NCBI GenBank assembly: GCA_903902855.1
Contig: CAIUWK010000106.1
Span: forward strand, 1 to 33,541
Source: an uncultured Geobacter sp.
Lineage (GTDB): Bacteria; Desulfobacterota; Desulfuromonadia; Geobacterales; CAIOGM01
Reading direction: 5' to 3'
DNA length: 33,541 nt
Below, piece by piece: positions 1 to 6,477 of the stretch. Made by a program: the position numbers and the translations under genes. Each line of letters starts with the position of its first letter. Positions within the stretch are counted from its first letter, which is position 1. A model generated the notes under the pieces. It worked only from the letters and a program-made list of their open reading frames with translations, was not told the DNA's origin and searched no databases.

Positions 1-328
1 GACACGATACCTAACAGTCATTGTTGCCCCCAAGGAGATTTCTGACAACAATATATTTCCTGGATGTGCAAATGTCCAGCGATTTCAGCTCATACTCCTT
101 GGGATATATTGCGAAATATTAAACAGGACAGGGTACTAGTATCAACCCGAAATAAAGGGGAGTAGTTATCGGCCACCAAAAGGCCGACCCGGATTCCGTC
201 AAGACGATCGAAAGACCCGGGACCGGGGCAGATACCTGCCAACAAGACTTTTATCCAGGCATTATTGCCGAGGGTAAAGGTCTTTTTTATTACCCCCGGC
301 GATAACCACATCGTCGGAGGTAATTACG
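1..328. other. Non-coding left edge with several inverted repeats
   Basis: No convincing gene is seen here. The stretch is comparatively AT-rich and contains several pairs of complementary arms. A 9-bp perfect pair is at 29-37 and 95-103 (CCCAAGGAG / CTCCTTGGG). A short hairpin TCGGCC/GGCCGA encloses about 170-185, GGCAG-ATAC-CTGCC lies near 225-240, and a 15-bp stem at 262-305 is listed separately. Together they look like a structured leader, or debris of a small palindromic element, just upstream of the htpX remnant. I could not match it to a riboswitch class I know. A 73-codon open frame on the minus strand (90-311) has no family resemblance and is probably chance. Confidence 0.4.
262..305. 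repeat. 15-bp inverted repeat before the htpX remnant
   Basis: The left arm at 262-276 pairs with the right arm at 291-305. There is one mismatch (271/296) and one G-T wobble (266/301), with a 14-nt loop rich in T. It ends 23 nt before the htpX start codon and 10 nt before its GGAGG ribosome-binding site. It could be a 5' UTR hairpin controlling translation, an attenuator, or a protein-binding palindrome. Which of these it is cannot be told from sequence. Confidence 0.55.
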
Positions 329-457
329 ATGAACAGACTCAAGACCACCCTTCGGCTCTCCCTCCTCACCGTTCTGATGTTCCTCATGGGGAGCGCCATC
401 GGCGGCAAATCCGGCATGGTCATGGCCTTCTTGTCAGATGATTCCGATGCATCATGA
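329..457 (+). pseudogene. htpX: htpX membrane metalloprotease, 5' remnant only
   Basis: The frame starts at ATG 329 with a good GGAGG ribosome-binding site at 316-320. It encodes 42 residues beginning [20 protein letters not shown]. This matches my knowledge of the N-terminus of HtpX, including the first membrane segment and the following G-G-K-S-G-M region. After about residue 35 the similarity ends in DSDAS and a stop. HtpX is normally about 280 residues and needs a downstream HEXXH zinc site, which is absent: the next gene begins on the other strand 45 nt later. The intact translation signal but missing body suggests a deletion that removed most of the gene. A short expressed membrane peptide cannot be excluded. 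Confidence 0.65.
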
Positions 458-501
458 AATGTCCCTGCAAACCATAGCCGGAGGGCGCTGCTGTTGTCTC
501 G

Positions 502-810
502 TTACTTCACCTGGGGACGTCCGGCTTGACGCCAGTCGGCCATCTGTCCCGCAAGAAGCGCCACGTTGCGGTAGCCGTAGAGCTTGAGCAACCCTGTTGC
601 AATCTGGGCGCGGGGACCAAGTTCGCAGGTCACCACAAGCTCACTGTTTCTGTCGGTAGGGATCGGCGCCAGTCGCAGCAGTATTTTCCAGGTGGGGGCA
701 TGGATGGCGCCGGGAATATGTCCCTTGCGGAACTCGAAGATCGTCCGGACATCCAGAACCACAGGCGCCCGTTTAGATGCTATTCGTTTCTGCAGTTCCT
801 GAGGTTGCAT
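502..810 (-). CDS. Single-domain rhodanese-like protein
   Basis: This is a 102-residue protein made of one rhodanese domain. It shows V-L-D-V-R-T near residues 18-23 and the G-H-I-P-G-A motif at 30-35. The likely active-site cysteine is C62, in the loop C-E-L-G-P-R. Single-domain rhodaneses carry a persulfide on this cysteine and pass sulfane sulfur to acceptors. The substrate here is unknown. The start at 810 is chosen because AGGAG lies 5 nt upstream of that ATG. A GTG at 852 would add 14 residues rich in proline and glutamine, but without a comparable site. It follows the hydroxylase-family gene by 94 nt on the same strand and may share its transcript. No signal peptide is seen, so it is probably cytoplasmic. 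Confidence 0.85.
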   Translation of the reverse strand: MQPQELQKRIASKRAPVVLDVRTIFEFRKGHIPGAIHAPTWKILLRLAPIPTDRNSELVVTCELGPRAQIATGLLKLYGYRNVALLAGQMADWRQAGRPQVK

Positions 811-904
811 TCTCTCTCCTTGTTGAATCGGTTTTTCCGGTGGTGGCGTCACCTGATCGGCATCTGATATCTCGAACTCTGTTCTCTGCAGCCGGAGTTG
901 AGCG

Positions 905-1702
905 CTATTTGCGAGTAAACGGTTGAAGCAGCAACTTTCCCAGGGTCAGTTCCCCCGGGTCCCGATACTGCTTCAGGCCGATACTCATCCCCTCATGACC
1001 CTGCTCCGGTTGGGCCCGGTAGGTTCCCAAGAGAAGATCCCACCAGGGAAGGTTGAAGCCGAAGTTGCTGTTGGTCTCGCGGGGGATCACCGAATGATGC
1101 ACCCGATGCATGTCGGGCGTTACCACGAAAAGACGGAGCCATCGATCCAGGGTGACGGGAAGCCGGATATTACCGTGATTGAACTGTGCCATGGCGTTCA
1201 GCAGCAGTTCGAAGAGAATAACGGCCATGACCGAAGGGCCGATGAAGAAGACGGCTGTCAGCTTGATCCAGAGGGAGATGACAATCTCAAGGGGGTGGAA
1301 GCGGTTGCCGGTGGTGACGTCAATATCCAGATCGCTATGGTGCATCCGGTGGAGGCGCCAGAGGGGCGGCAGGAAATGGAACAGCAGGTGCTGAAGATAC
1401 ATCACGAAGTCCAGTATCAGCAAGGCCAGGATGATGGCGAGCCACCGGGGGAGTGCCATCAGATTCAGGATGCCGCCACTCTGCTCTCCAACCGCCGCCG
1501 CCAGTCCAACGGGGAGAACCGGCAGGAGGAAGCGTACGGCAACGGTATTCAGGAGCACCAGGGAGAGATTCGTGAGCCAGCGTCGTGCTTTTCTGTCATT
1601 CAGCCGCCGACGGGGAGCCATGATCTCCCACAGCGCCATGAACAGGAGAGTTCCCAGAAAAAAGAGGAGTCGGATGGTCTGTTCGTCAGGCATGGTGGTC
1701 AT
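905..1702 (-). CDS. Sterol desaturase / fatty acid hydroxylase family membrane protein
   Basis: This 265-residue protein has several hydrophobic segments (about 10-27, 45-70, 86-103, 145-172). It has the histidine clusters of the integral-membrane di-iron hydroxylase/desaturase family: H105xxxH109, H118-R-M-H121-H122, H136, H176 and H199-R-V-H202-H203. These ligate two irons that activate O2 for hydroxylation or desaturation of lipids. The substrate cannot be told; bacterial members act on fatty acyl chains, ether lipids, carotenoids or hopanoid-type lipids. ATG 1702 is used; ATG 1693 is an alternative three residues in. Neither has a strong ribosome-binding site. A good promoter lies about 75-105 nt upstream. 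An O2-dependent enzyme is notable if the host is a strict or micro-aerotolerant anaerobe. Confidence 0.85.
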   Translation of the reverse strand: MTTMPDEQTIRLLFFLGTLLFMALWEIMAPRRRLNDRKARRWLTNLSLVLLNTVAVRFLLPVLPVGLAAAVGEQSGGILNLMALPRWLAIILALLILDFVMYLQHLLFHFLPPLWRLHRMHHSDLDIDVTTGNRFHPLEIVISLWIKLTAVFFIGPSVMAVILFELLLNAMAQFNHGNIRLPVTLDRWLRLFVVTPDMHRVHHSVIPRETNSNFGFNLPWWDLLLGTYRAQPEQGHEGMSIGLKQYRDPGELTLGKLLLQPFTRK

Positions 1703-1745
1703 CAGAGGAACAGGGGCGCAGACAGGAGATGATGGCCTGCTTCAT

Positions 1746-1807
1746 GATGCGGCTCGTTAAAGATGAAGTGAAGCCGCATCCTAAGGGCGGAGACCGTCGC
1801 CTGTCAA
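1746..1807 (-). promoter_or_regulatory. Promoter with adjacent inverted repeat for the hydroxylase gene
   Basis: Reading the minus strand, TTGACA (1807-1802) is followed after 18 nt by TAGGAT (1783-1778), a fair sigma-70 match. A perfect 9-bp inverted repeat, arms 1746-1754 and 1772-1780, touches the -10 box and would form a hairpin at the very 5' end of the transcript. It may be an operator or an mRNA-stabilising stem. Confidence 0.5.
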
Positions 1808-1931
1808 TAGATTGTTTTTGTCTATATGTATTTTTGAATATTTATTCTCGGTACGAACCGTTCTGTTTTTGAAGGGGTGGATGTTTCGTGGGAGCAGGAG
1901 TTCTCGACTTCTCACGCTGGATCTATCGCCG

Positions 1932-2135
1932 CTACCGCTCGGACTGAATGTCATGGTTGTGGATCTCATGGGTTAAGGGGTCATTCAGGGCACGGAGCCA
2001 CCCTTCCTGAAAGGCAGACCAGAGTTCTGATGTCTCAGGAAACGGATTAACGCGAGACTCTCTCCCCAACAGACGTTCTACCCTTCCCAGAATCTTTGCC
2101 TGCAGCCGTGTCTGTTTTATTTTTCTTACTTTCAT
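1932..2135 (-). CDS. Small basic hypothetical protein (67 aa)
   Basis: The frame starts at ATG 2135, seven or so nt after a run of G (AGGGGGG) that can serve as ribosome-binding site. The 67-residue product has a basic N-terminal half (MKVRKIKQTRLQAK) followed by an aromatic segment, L-W-S-A-F-Q-E-G-W-L-R, and an acidic/histidine tail. There is no membrane segment, signal peptide or recognised domain. Size and charge suggest a small cytoplasmic protein, perhaps nucleic-acid or protein binding, but this is a guess. It lies 83 nt downstream of another unknown gene on the same strand and may be co-transcribed with it. Confidence 0.45.
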   Translation of the reverse strand: MKVRKIKQTRLQAKILGRVERLLGRESRVNPFPETSELWSAFQEGWLRALNDPLTHEIHNHDIQSER

Positions 2136-2218
2136 GATAGTTCCCCCCTGGGGTAACGATAGCTTCTTCTCTTCTGCCGATATTCTTCATGCTGTATTTT
2201 TGGGGTGCTCCGGAGCGG

Positions 2219-2536
2219 TTACCCGGTAAGACCGAGAATCCGGTCGCCGATGGTTTTAAGGTCTCGTTCTTCCCTAAGTGCCTGAAGTCGCTCGGTACAG
2301 TGATACACGCCCGAGACCGCGCCGGCATACGCCGGAGGACAGGATTGCAGGACCTGACCGGTCAGGACTTCTCGAAATGCGTCAACGGCATCGGCCGCCG
2401 TACGGCCAACTGTTCCCACAGGCCTGCCGTAACTGGTGTCGATACAGATGGCGAGTATTCGCAGGCGTTCGCGAATGGCGCAGAGTTCCAGGCCGATGAG
2501 GGTATGTTCGTCCAGAGAGAGCGGTTTGATATCCAT
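2219..2536 (-). CDS. Hypothetical protein (105 aa)
   Basis: The frame starts at ATG 2536 with an AGAGGT ribosome-binding site six nt upstream and a credible promoter about 85 nt further up. The 105-residue product starts MDIKPLSLDEHTLIGLELCA and is mostly helical in composition. It has two cysteines near L-Q-S-C-P-P and Y-H-C-T and no membrane segment. I do not recognise a family. A 134-codon frame on the opposite strand covers the same DNA but lacks a ribosome-binding site and has a frame-shadow composition, so the minus-strand reading is preferred. Confidence 0.5.
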   Translation of the reverse strand: MDIKPLSLDEHTLIGLELCAIRERLRILAICIDTSYGRPVGTVGRTAADAVDAFREVLTGQVLQSCPPAYAGAVSGVYHCTERLQALREERDLKTIGDRILGLTG

Positions 2537-2620
2537 GTTCTACCTCTTGGTTCGTCACTGTTGTTATGCCGGCGCCATCTCCTTGCCCGATGAAGGTGAC
2601 GTTGTTGATCGGGTTATTTG

Positions 2621-2649
2621 ATGATAATAAATTAATAAATTAAATGCAA
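2621..2649 (-). promoter_or_regulatory. Promoter for the 105-aa hypothetical gene
   Basis: On the minus strand TTGCAT (2649-2644) and TATCAT (2626-2621) are separated by exactly 17 nt inside a conspicuously AT-rich stretch. The distance to the ATG at 2536 leaves a leader of roughly 75-80 nt. Confidence 0.5.
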
Positions 2650-2749
2650 TAGTTTTATGTTTGTTGTCCGATTGGTTTGGAGTCATGGATGGGGTTGGCA
2701 GCGAGAGTGTCACGCAACAAAGGTGATGTCTCTTTCCCGACAGGACGAG

Positions 2750-2770
2750 GTTAGGAAGCCGATTCCTAAC
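2750..2770. promoter_or_regulatory. Perfect 8-bp palindrome upstream of the kinase promoter
   Basis: GTTAGGAA (2750-2757) and TTCCTAAC (2763-2770) form a perfect inverted repeat with a 5-nt spacer. It sits 14 nt before the -35 box of the signalling operon, a typical place for an activator or repressor dimer. There is no T-run after it, so it is unlikely to be a terminator. The rest of 2650-2749 shows nothing I can interpret. Confidence 0.4.
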
Positions 2771-2784
2771 GAAATTAATTCGGG

Positions 2785-2812
2785 TTGACAGTTAATTTTT
2801 TCTGTCCATAAT
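2785..2812 (+). promoter_or_regulatory. Sigma-70 promoter of the signalling operon
   Basis: TTGACA at 2785-2790 is followed after 16 nt by CATAAT at 2807-2812. Transcription would begin near 2819. This matters for the first gene: an in-frame ATG at 2811 overlaps the -10 box and could not be in the mRNA, which favours the start at 2901. Confidence 0.6.
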
Positions 2813-2900
2813 GGGTGAGTCGTTCCTTGGGGCATCTGTTCCCCGAGAGTGCATCCTGAAGCCGCTGACACGATCCACTTCACCCAACGGAAATCGCCCT

Positions 2901-4949
2901 ATGGATGCCTGCTCTGAAACTCTTTTTGGAAACAGCCACACCATCATGCTCCTCACCGACCCGGAAACGGGAGCCATCCGGGAGGCAAACCCGGCTGCCT
3001 GTGCGTTTTACGGGTATGATCGGGAGCGGTTCAAGGCGCTCAATCGTGTCGATCTTGAGGTAGCGCCGACAGATGAGGGAACGCTGGTGAGGGGGGGGGG
3101 AGATACCATCCAGCGGCATCGGCGTGCCGATGGTTCGCTCCGGGACGTGGTGGTACACTCCGGCCTTCTGGAGATGGTGGGGGGGAGCTATCTTTTTTCG
3201 GTGGTTCACGATGTCACCTCTTCACAGGATCTCGCGGAGTTGGAGCAGAGCCGGCGTGCCCTGCAGGTTCATTACGACCAACTGCAGGAAACCTATGCGG
3301 AGATCCAGGATCTCTATAACCGTGCCCCCTGCGGGTATCATTCCCTGGACGCGGAGGGGGGGATCATCAGGATCAACGATACCGAACTCCAGTGGCTGGG
3401 GTATCAGCGGGACGAGATCATCGGCAAAATGAAATTTTCCGACCTCCTTACCAAGGAGAGTCTGCAGTCGTTCAGGGAAAATTTCGCCCGGTTCAAAGAG
3501 TCCGGTCGAGTGAACAACCTGGAGTTCGACATACTTCGTAAGGACGGCACGCTCCTGCCGGTATCGCTCAGTGCCACGACGGTTACAGGGCCGGACGGTG
3601 GGTACCTGATGAGCCGCTCCACGGTTTACGACATCACGGAGCGCCGGATTGCCGAGCATCGGGTTCACCGGCTCAACCGGCTCTATACTGCCTTGAGCGA
3701 AACCAATAAGGCTATAGTTCATGCAACCGACCGGGATGAGCTGTTTCGAGAGTTCTGTCGCATCGCCATTGACCACGGCGGCTTCCTGCTGGCCTGGATC
3801 GGGTTGGTGGACTCCTCAGGATCGGTACGACCGGTGACCTCCTTCGGTGACAAGGTTGACTATCTGGAAACCATCAGCGTTTCCATCCAGGCGGAGTCCA
3901 AGGGGGGAGGACCCACAGGGACCGCCATCCGTGAAAGCTCCTATCATGTCTGCAACGACTTTCAACACGATCCCTTCACCGCTCCCTGGCACGCGGCGGC
4001 GGCTGCCCACGGATTCGGCTCTACGGCGGCCTTTGCCCTGCAGCAGAACGGTCATCCGGTGGGGGCGTTTACGCTGTACGCCGGTGAACCGGACTACTTT
4101 GACGCTCAACTGGTGGAGCTTCTGCTCCAGATGGCCACCGACATCTCCTTTGCCCTGGATAACCTGGAGCGGGAGGCCCGCCGCCGGGACGCGGAGCAGG
4201 CGCTGCAGCAGGAAACCGCCCGGCGGTTGCGGGCACTGGAGGAGCTTCGTGAAAAGGACCATCTCCTCATGTACCAGAGTCGTTTGGCGGCCATGGGGGA
4301 GATGATCGGCAACATCGCCCATCAGTGGCGGCAACCGTTGAACACCCTGGGGCTGGCGGTTCAGGACCTCTCACTCTCCTATAAACTTGGTGAATTCACC
4401 AAAGAGTTGCTGGATTCCCGGGTGGACAAGGCCATGGAGGTGATCAACCACATGTCCCGGACCATCGACGACTTTCGGAATTTTTTTCGTCCGGACAAAC
4501 AGCAGGAGCCTTTCAGGGTCAGCCGGGTCATCGACAACACTCTCTCCCTCATCGGGGGGAGCTTCAGGAGCCTGCATATCAGGGTTGAGGTGGAGACCGG
4601 CACCGACCCGGTGGTCATCGGTTACCCCAACGAATTCTCCCAGGTTCTCCTCACGATTCTTAATAATGCCCGAGACGCCCTCTCCGAGCGGGCGCCTGAT
4701 GAGCCTGTCATCCGGATTGCCCTGCATGAGGAGCAGGGGGTGACCATCGTGACCATCAGGGACAACGCCGGGGGGATTCCCGAACAGATCCTGGACAAGA
4801 TTTTTGATCCCTATTTCACCACCAAAGGGCCGGAACAGGGGACCGGTCTCGGCCTGTTCATGGCAAAGACCATCATCGAGAGCAATATGGGGGGGCGTCT
4901 GACCGTTGCCAACAGTGAGGACGGCGCGGAATTCAGGATCGAGGTCTGA
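2901..4949 (+). CDS. PAS-PAS-GAF sensor histidine kinase
   Basis: This 682-residue protein has two PAS domains (about 10-120 and 130-255), a GAF domain (about 257-425), a short coiled segment, a dimerisation/phosphoacceptor domain and an HATPase domain (about 573-682). The phosphorylated histidine is H474 in I-A-H-Q-W-R-Q-P-L-N. The N box is L-L-T-I-L-N-N-A-R-D-A-L, and the G boxes are D-N-A-G-G-I-P and G-T-G-L-G-L. There is no membrane segment or signal peptide, so it senses an internal signal. It has no receiver domain of its own and is the natural head of the four-gene cascade. ATG 2901 is chosen because an ATG at 2811 lies in the promoter; its ribosome-binding site is weak. A run of ten G at 3091-3100 in the first PAS domain could cause frameshifts. 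Confidence 0.9.
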   Translation: MDACSETLFGNSHTIMLLTDPETGAIREANPAACAFYGYDRERFKALNRVDLEVAPTDEGTLVRGGGDTIQRHRRADGSLRDVVVHSGLLEMVGGSYLFSVVHDVTSSQDLAELEQSRRALQVHYDQLQETYAEIQDLYNRAPCGYHSLDAEGGIIRINDTELQWLGYQRDEIIGKMKFSDLLTKESLQSFRENFARFKESGRVNNLEFDILRKDGTLLPVSLSATTVTGPDGGYLMSRSTVYDITERRIAEHRVHRLNRLYTALSETNKAIVHATDRDELFREFCRIAIDHGGFLLAWIGLVDSSGSVRPVTSFGDKVDYLETISVSIQAESKGGGPTGTAIRESSYHVCNDFQHDPFTAPWHAAAAAHGFGSTAAFALQQNGHPVGAFTLYAGEPDYFDAQLVELLLQMATDISFALDNLEREARRRDAEQALQQETARRLRALEELREKDHLLMYQSRLAAMGEMIGNIAHQWRQPLNTLGLAVQDLSLSYKLGEFTKELLDSRVDKAMEVINHMSRTIDDFRNFFRPDKQQEPFRVSRVIDNTLSLIGGSFRSLHIRVEVETGTDPVVIGYPNEFSQVLLTILNNARDALSERAPDEPVIRIALHEEQGVTIVTIRDNAGGIPEQILDKIFDPYFTTKGPEQGTGLGLFMAKTIIESNMGGRLTVANSEDGAEFRIEV

Positions 4950-4950
4950 T

Positions 4951-6477
4951 ATGGGCGAGGGAGAGCACGGTATCGTGGAGAGTTCCCTGCTGTACGTGGA
5001 AGACGAGGCCGATGTCCGGGAGTTGGTAAGCAGCATGCTCCTGAAGTATTACCCGGGGCTGCGGTTGGCTGTGGCCGGCGATGGCCGTTGCGGCTTGGAG
5101 TTGTTCCGGGAGCGGCGGCCTGAGATCGTGATCACCGATATCCGGATGCCGGTCATGGATGGTCTGCAGATGGCGTCGGCAATACGATCCCTGAATCCGG
5201 AGACCTTTATCATTGCCGTCACCGCGCACAGTGATCCCGACCAGTTGGTGAATGCCATGGAGGTCGGCTTCAACCATTACGTGCTGAAACCGGTTGACTA
5301 TCGGAAGCTTTTCGTTGCCATTGACAAATGCCGGGCACTTCATTTCATGAACCGGCGGGTCAAGGCCCAAGAGGCTCACATCAACCTCCTTTCACGTGTT
5401 GTTGCCGAGAGTCCCAGTTCCGTCATCATCACTGATCCCCAGGAGATCATCACCTACGTTAATCCACGGTTCACCAGATTGACCGGCTACACCATGGAAG
5501 AGGTTATCGGGCGACATCCGCGCTTCCTTAAATCCGACGTCATGCCGGCTGACAGCTATACCGAACTCAAAAAGAGCATAATCTCCGGCAGGGAGTGGCG
5601 GGGCGAATTGCTTAATCGGCATAAGAGCGGCTCCCTCTACTGGGAGGCGGTTTGGATCTTCCCTCTGCGGAGCGAGACTGGGGAAATAATCAATTTTGTG
5701 GCGGTGTCCGAGGATATTTCCGGGAGGAAACAGGCCGAAGAGGCCATCCAGGCTCTTAATGGCGAACTGGCGGCCCGCGCCGCCGACCTGGAGGCCGCCA
5801 ACCGGGAGTTGGAAGCGTTCAACTATACCGTTGCCCATGACCTGCTCAGCCCGTTACAGTGGATAGGGGGGTACAGCCGGGCCATCTTGAGGCATAACGA
5901 TCAGCAGCTTGACCAGCGTTATTGCAGGTACCTTGAGGAAATTTGCCTTGGGGTGGTACGGATGGAGCAGACCATCGCCGCTCTCCTGGATTTTTCCCGA
6001 CTCTCCCGTGCTCCCCTGCAGCGGCAAACGGTTGAATTGGGAGAGCTCGCCCAAACCGTGGCTGCTGATCTGCTCAAGTCTGATCCGGAGCGACAGGTCG
6101 ACTTCCGGATCGCCTCGGAAGTAACGGCTAACTGCGACAGACAGCTGTTGTTCGTGGTGTTGCAGAATCTGCTGGGGAATGCCTGGAAATATACCAGTAA
6201 ACAGCAGGTGGCCATCATTGAGTTCGGGGTGCTGGCCCAGGAGGGGGGTACCACCTGTTTTGTCAGGGATAACGGCCCTGGTTTCGATCCGGCCGCAGCA
6301 GAAAAGATCTTCGCACCGTTTCAGCGACTGGTGGAATTTGCCGATTCCAAGGGGCTGGGAATCGGCCTGGCCACGGTACAGCGGATTATTCAGCGTCATT
6401 GCGGCAGGGTCTGGGCCGAAACCGTGCCGGGGAGCGGTGCTACGTTTTACTTTACCCTGGAGTGTGACGAGTCATGA
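4951..6477 (+). CDS. Receiver-PAS-histidine kinase (first of two related copies)
   Basis: This 508-residue soluble protein starts with a receiver domain (about 10-125; acidic residues E17-D18, phosphoacceptor D63 in I-T-D-I-R-M-P, K113 in L-K-P). A PAS domain (about 140-260), a helical linker, the phosphoacceptor helix with H296 in V-A-H-D-L, and a C-terminal HATPase domain with N-L-L-G-N-A-W-K-Y and D-N-G-P-G-F-D follow. Having the receiver at the front makes it a kinase switched on or off by an upstream kinase. The PAS core has G-R-H-P-R-F-L-K where photoactive LOV domains have a cysteine, so light sensing through a flavin-cysteine bond is unlikely. ATG 4951 follows the previous stop by 1 nt and has GAGG six nt upstream, which points to translational coupling. 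Confidence 0.9.
   Translation: MGEGEHGIVESSLLYVEDEADVRELVSSMLLKYYPGLRLAVAGDGRCGLELFRERRPEIVITDIRMPVMDGLQMASAIRSLNPETFIIAVTAHSDPDQLVNAMEVGFNHYVLKPVDYRKLFVAIDKCRALHFMNRRVKAQEAHINLLSRVVAESPSSVIITDPQEIITYVNPRFTRLTGYTMEEVIGRHPRFLKSDVMPADSYTELKKSIISGREWRGELLNRHKSGSLYWEAVWIFPLRSETGEIINFVAVSEDISGRKQAEEAIQALNGELAARAADLEAANRELEAFNYTVAHDLLSPLQWIGGYSRAILRHNDQQLDQRYCRYLEEICLGVVRMEQTIAALLDFSRLSRAPLQRQTVELGELAQTVAADLLKSDPERQVDFRIASEVTANCDRQLLFVVLQNLLGNAWKYTSKQQVAIIEFGVLAQEGGTTCFVRDNGPGFDPAAAEKIFAPFQRLVEFADSKGLGIGLATVQRIIQRHCGRVWAETVPGSGATFYFTLECDES

Noticed and set aside
170-245. c-di-GMP (GEMM) riboswitch near GATCGAAAGACC
   Set aside because: A GAAA tetraloop-like piece and G-rich stems gave a first impression, but the conserved GEMM core and the paired helix order are missing.
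90-311. 73-codon frame on the minus strand at the left edge
   Set aside because: It runs through hairpin arms and has no ribosome-binding site or family resemblance.
1781-1969. 62-codon frame on the minus strand
   Set aside because: It overlaps the promoter of the hydroxylase gene and the better-supported 67-residue frame. The composition looks random.
2811-2900. Start of the lead histidine kinase at ATG 2811
   Set aside because: This ATG overlaps the -10 box of the best promoter, so it would not be in the transcript. The PAS domain begins shortly after the alternative start at 2901.
4906-4950. TTG start at 4906 for the first REC-PAS-HK
   Set aside because: It would add 15 basic residues overlapping the previous gene. 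ATG 4951 has a good GAGG site, and the receiver domain starts directly after it.
5500-5540. Light-sensing LOV domain in the REC-PAS-HK
   Set aside because: The motif resembles LOV but has proline where the photoactive cysteine must be, so a LOV photocycle is not supported.
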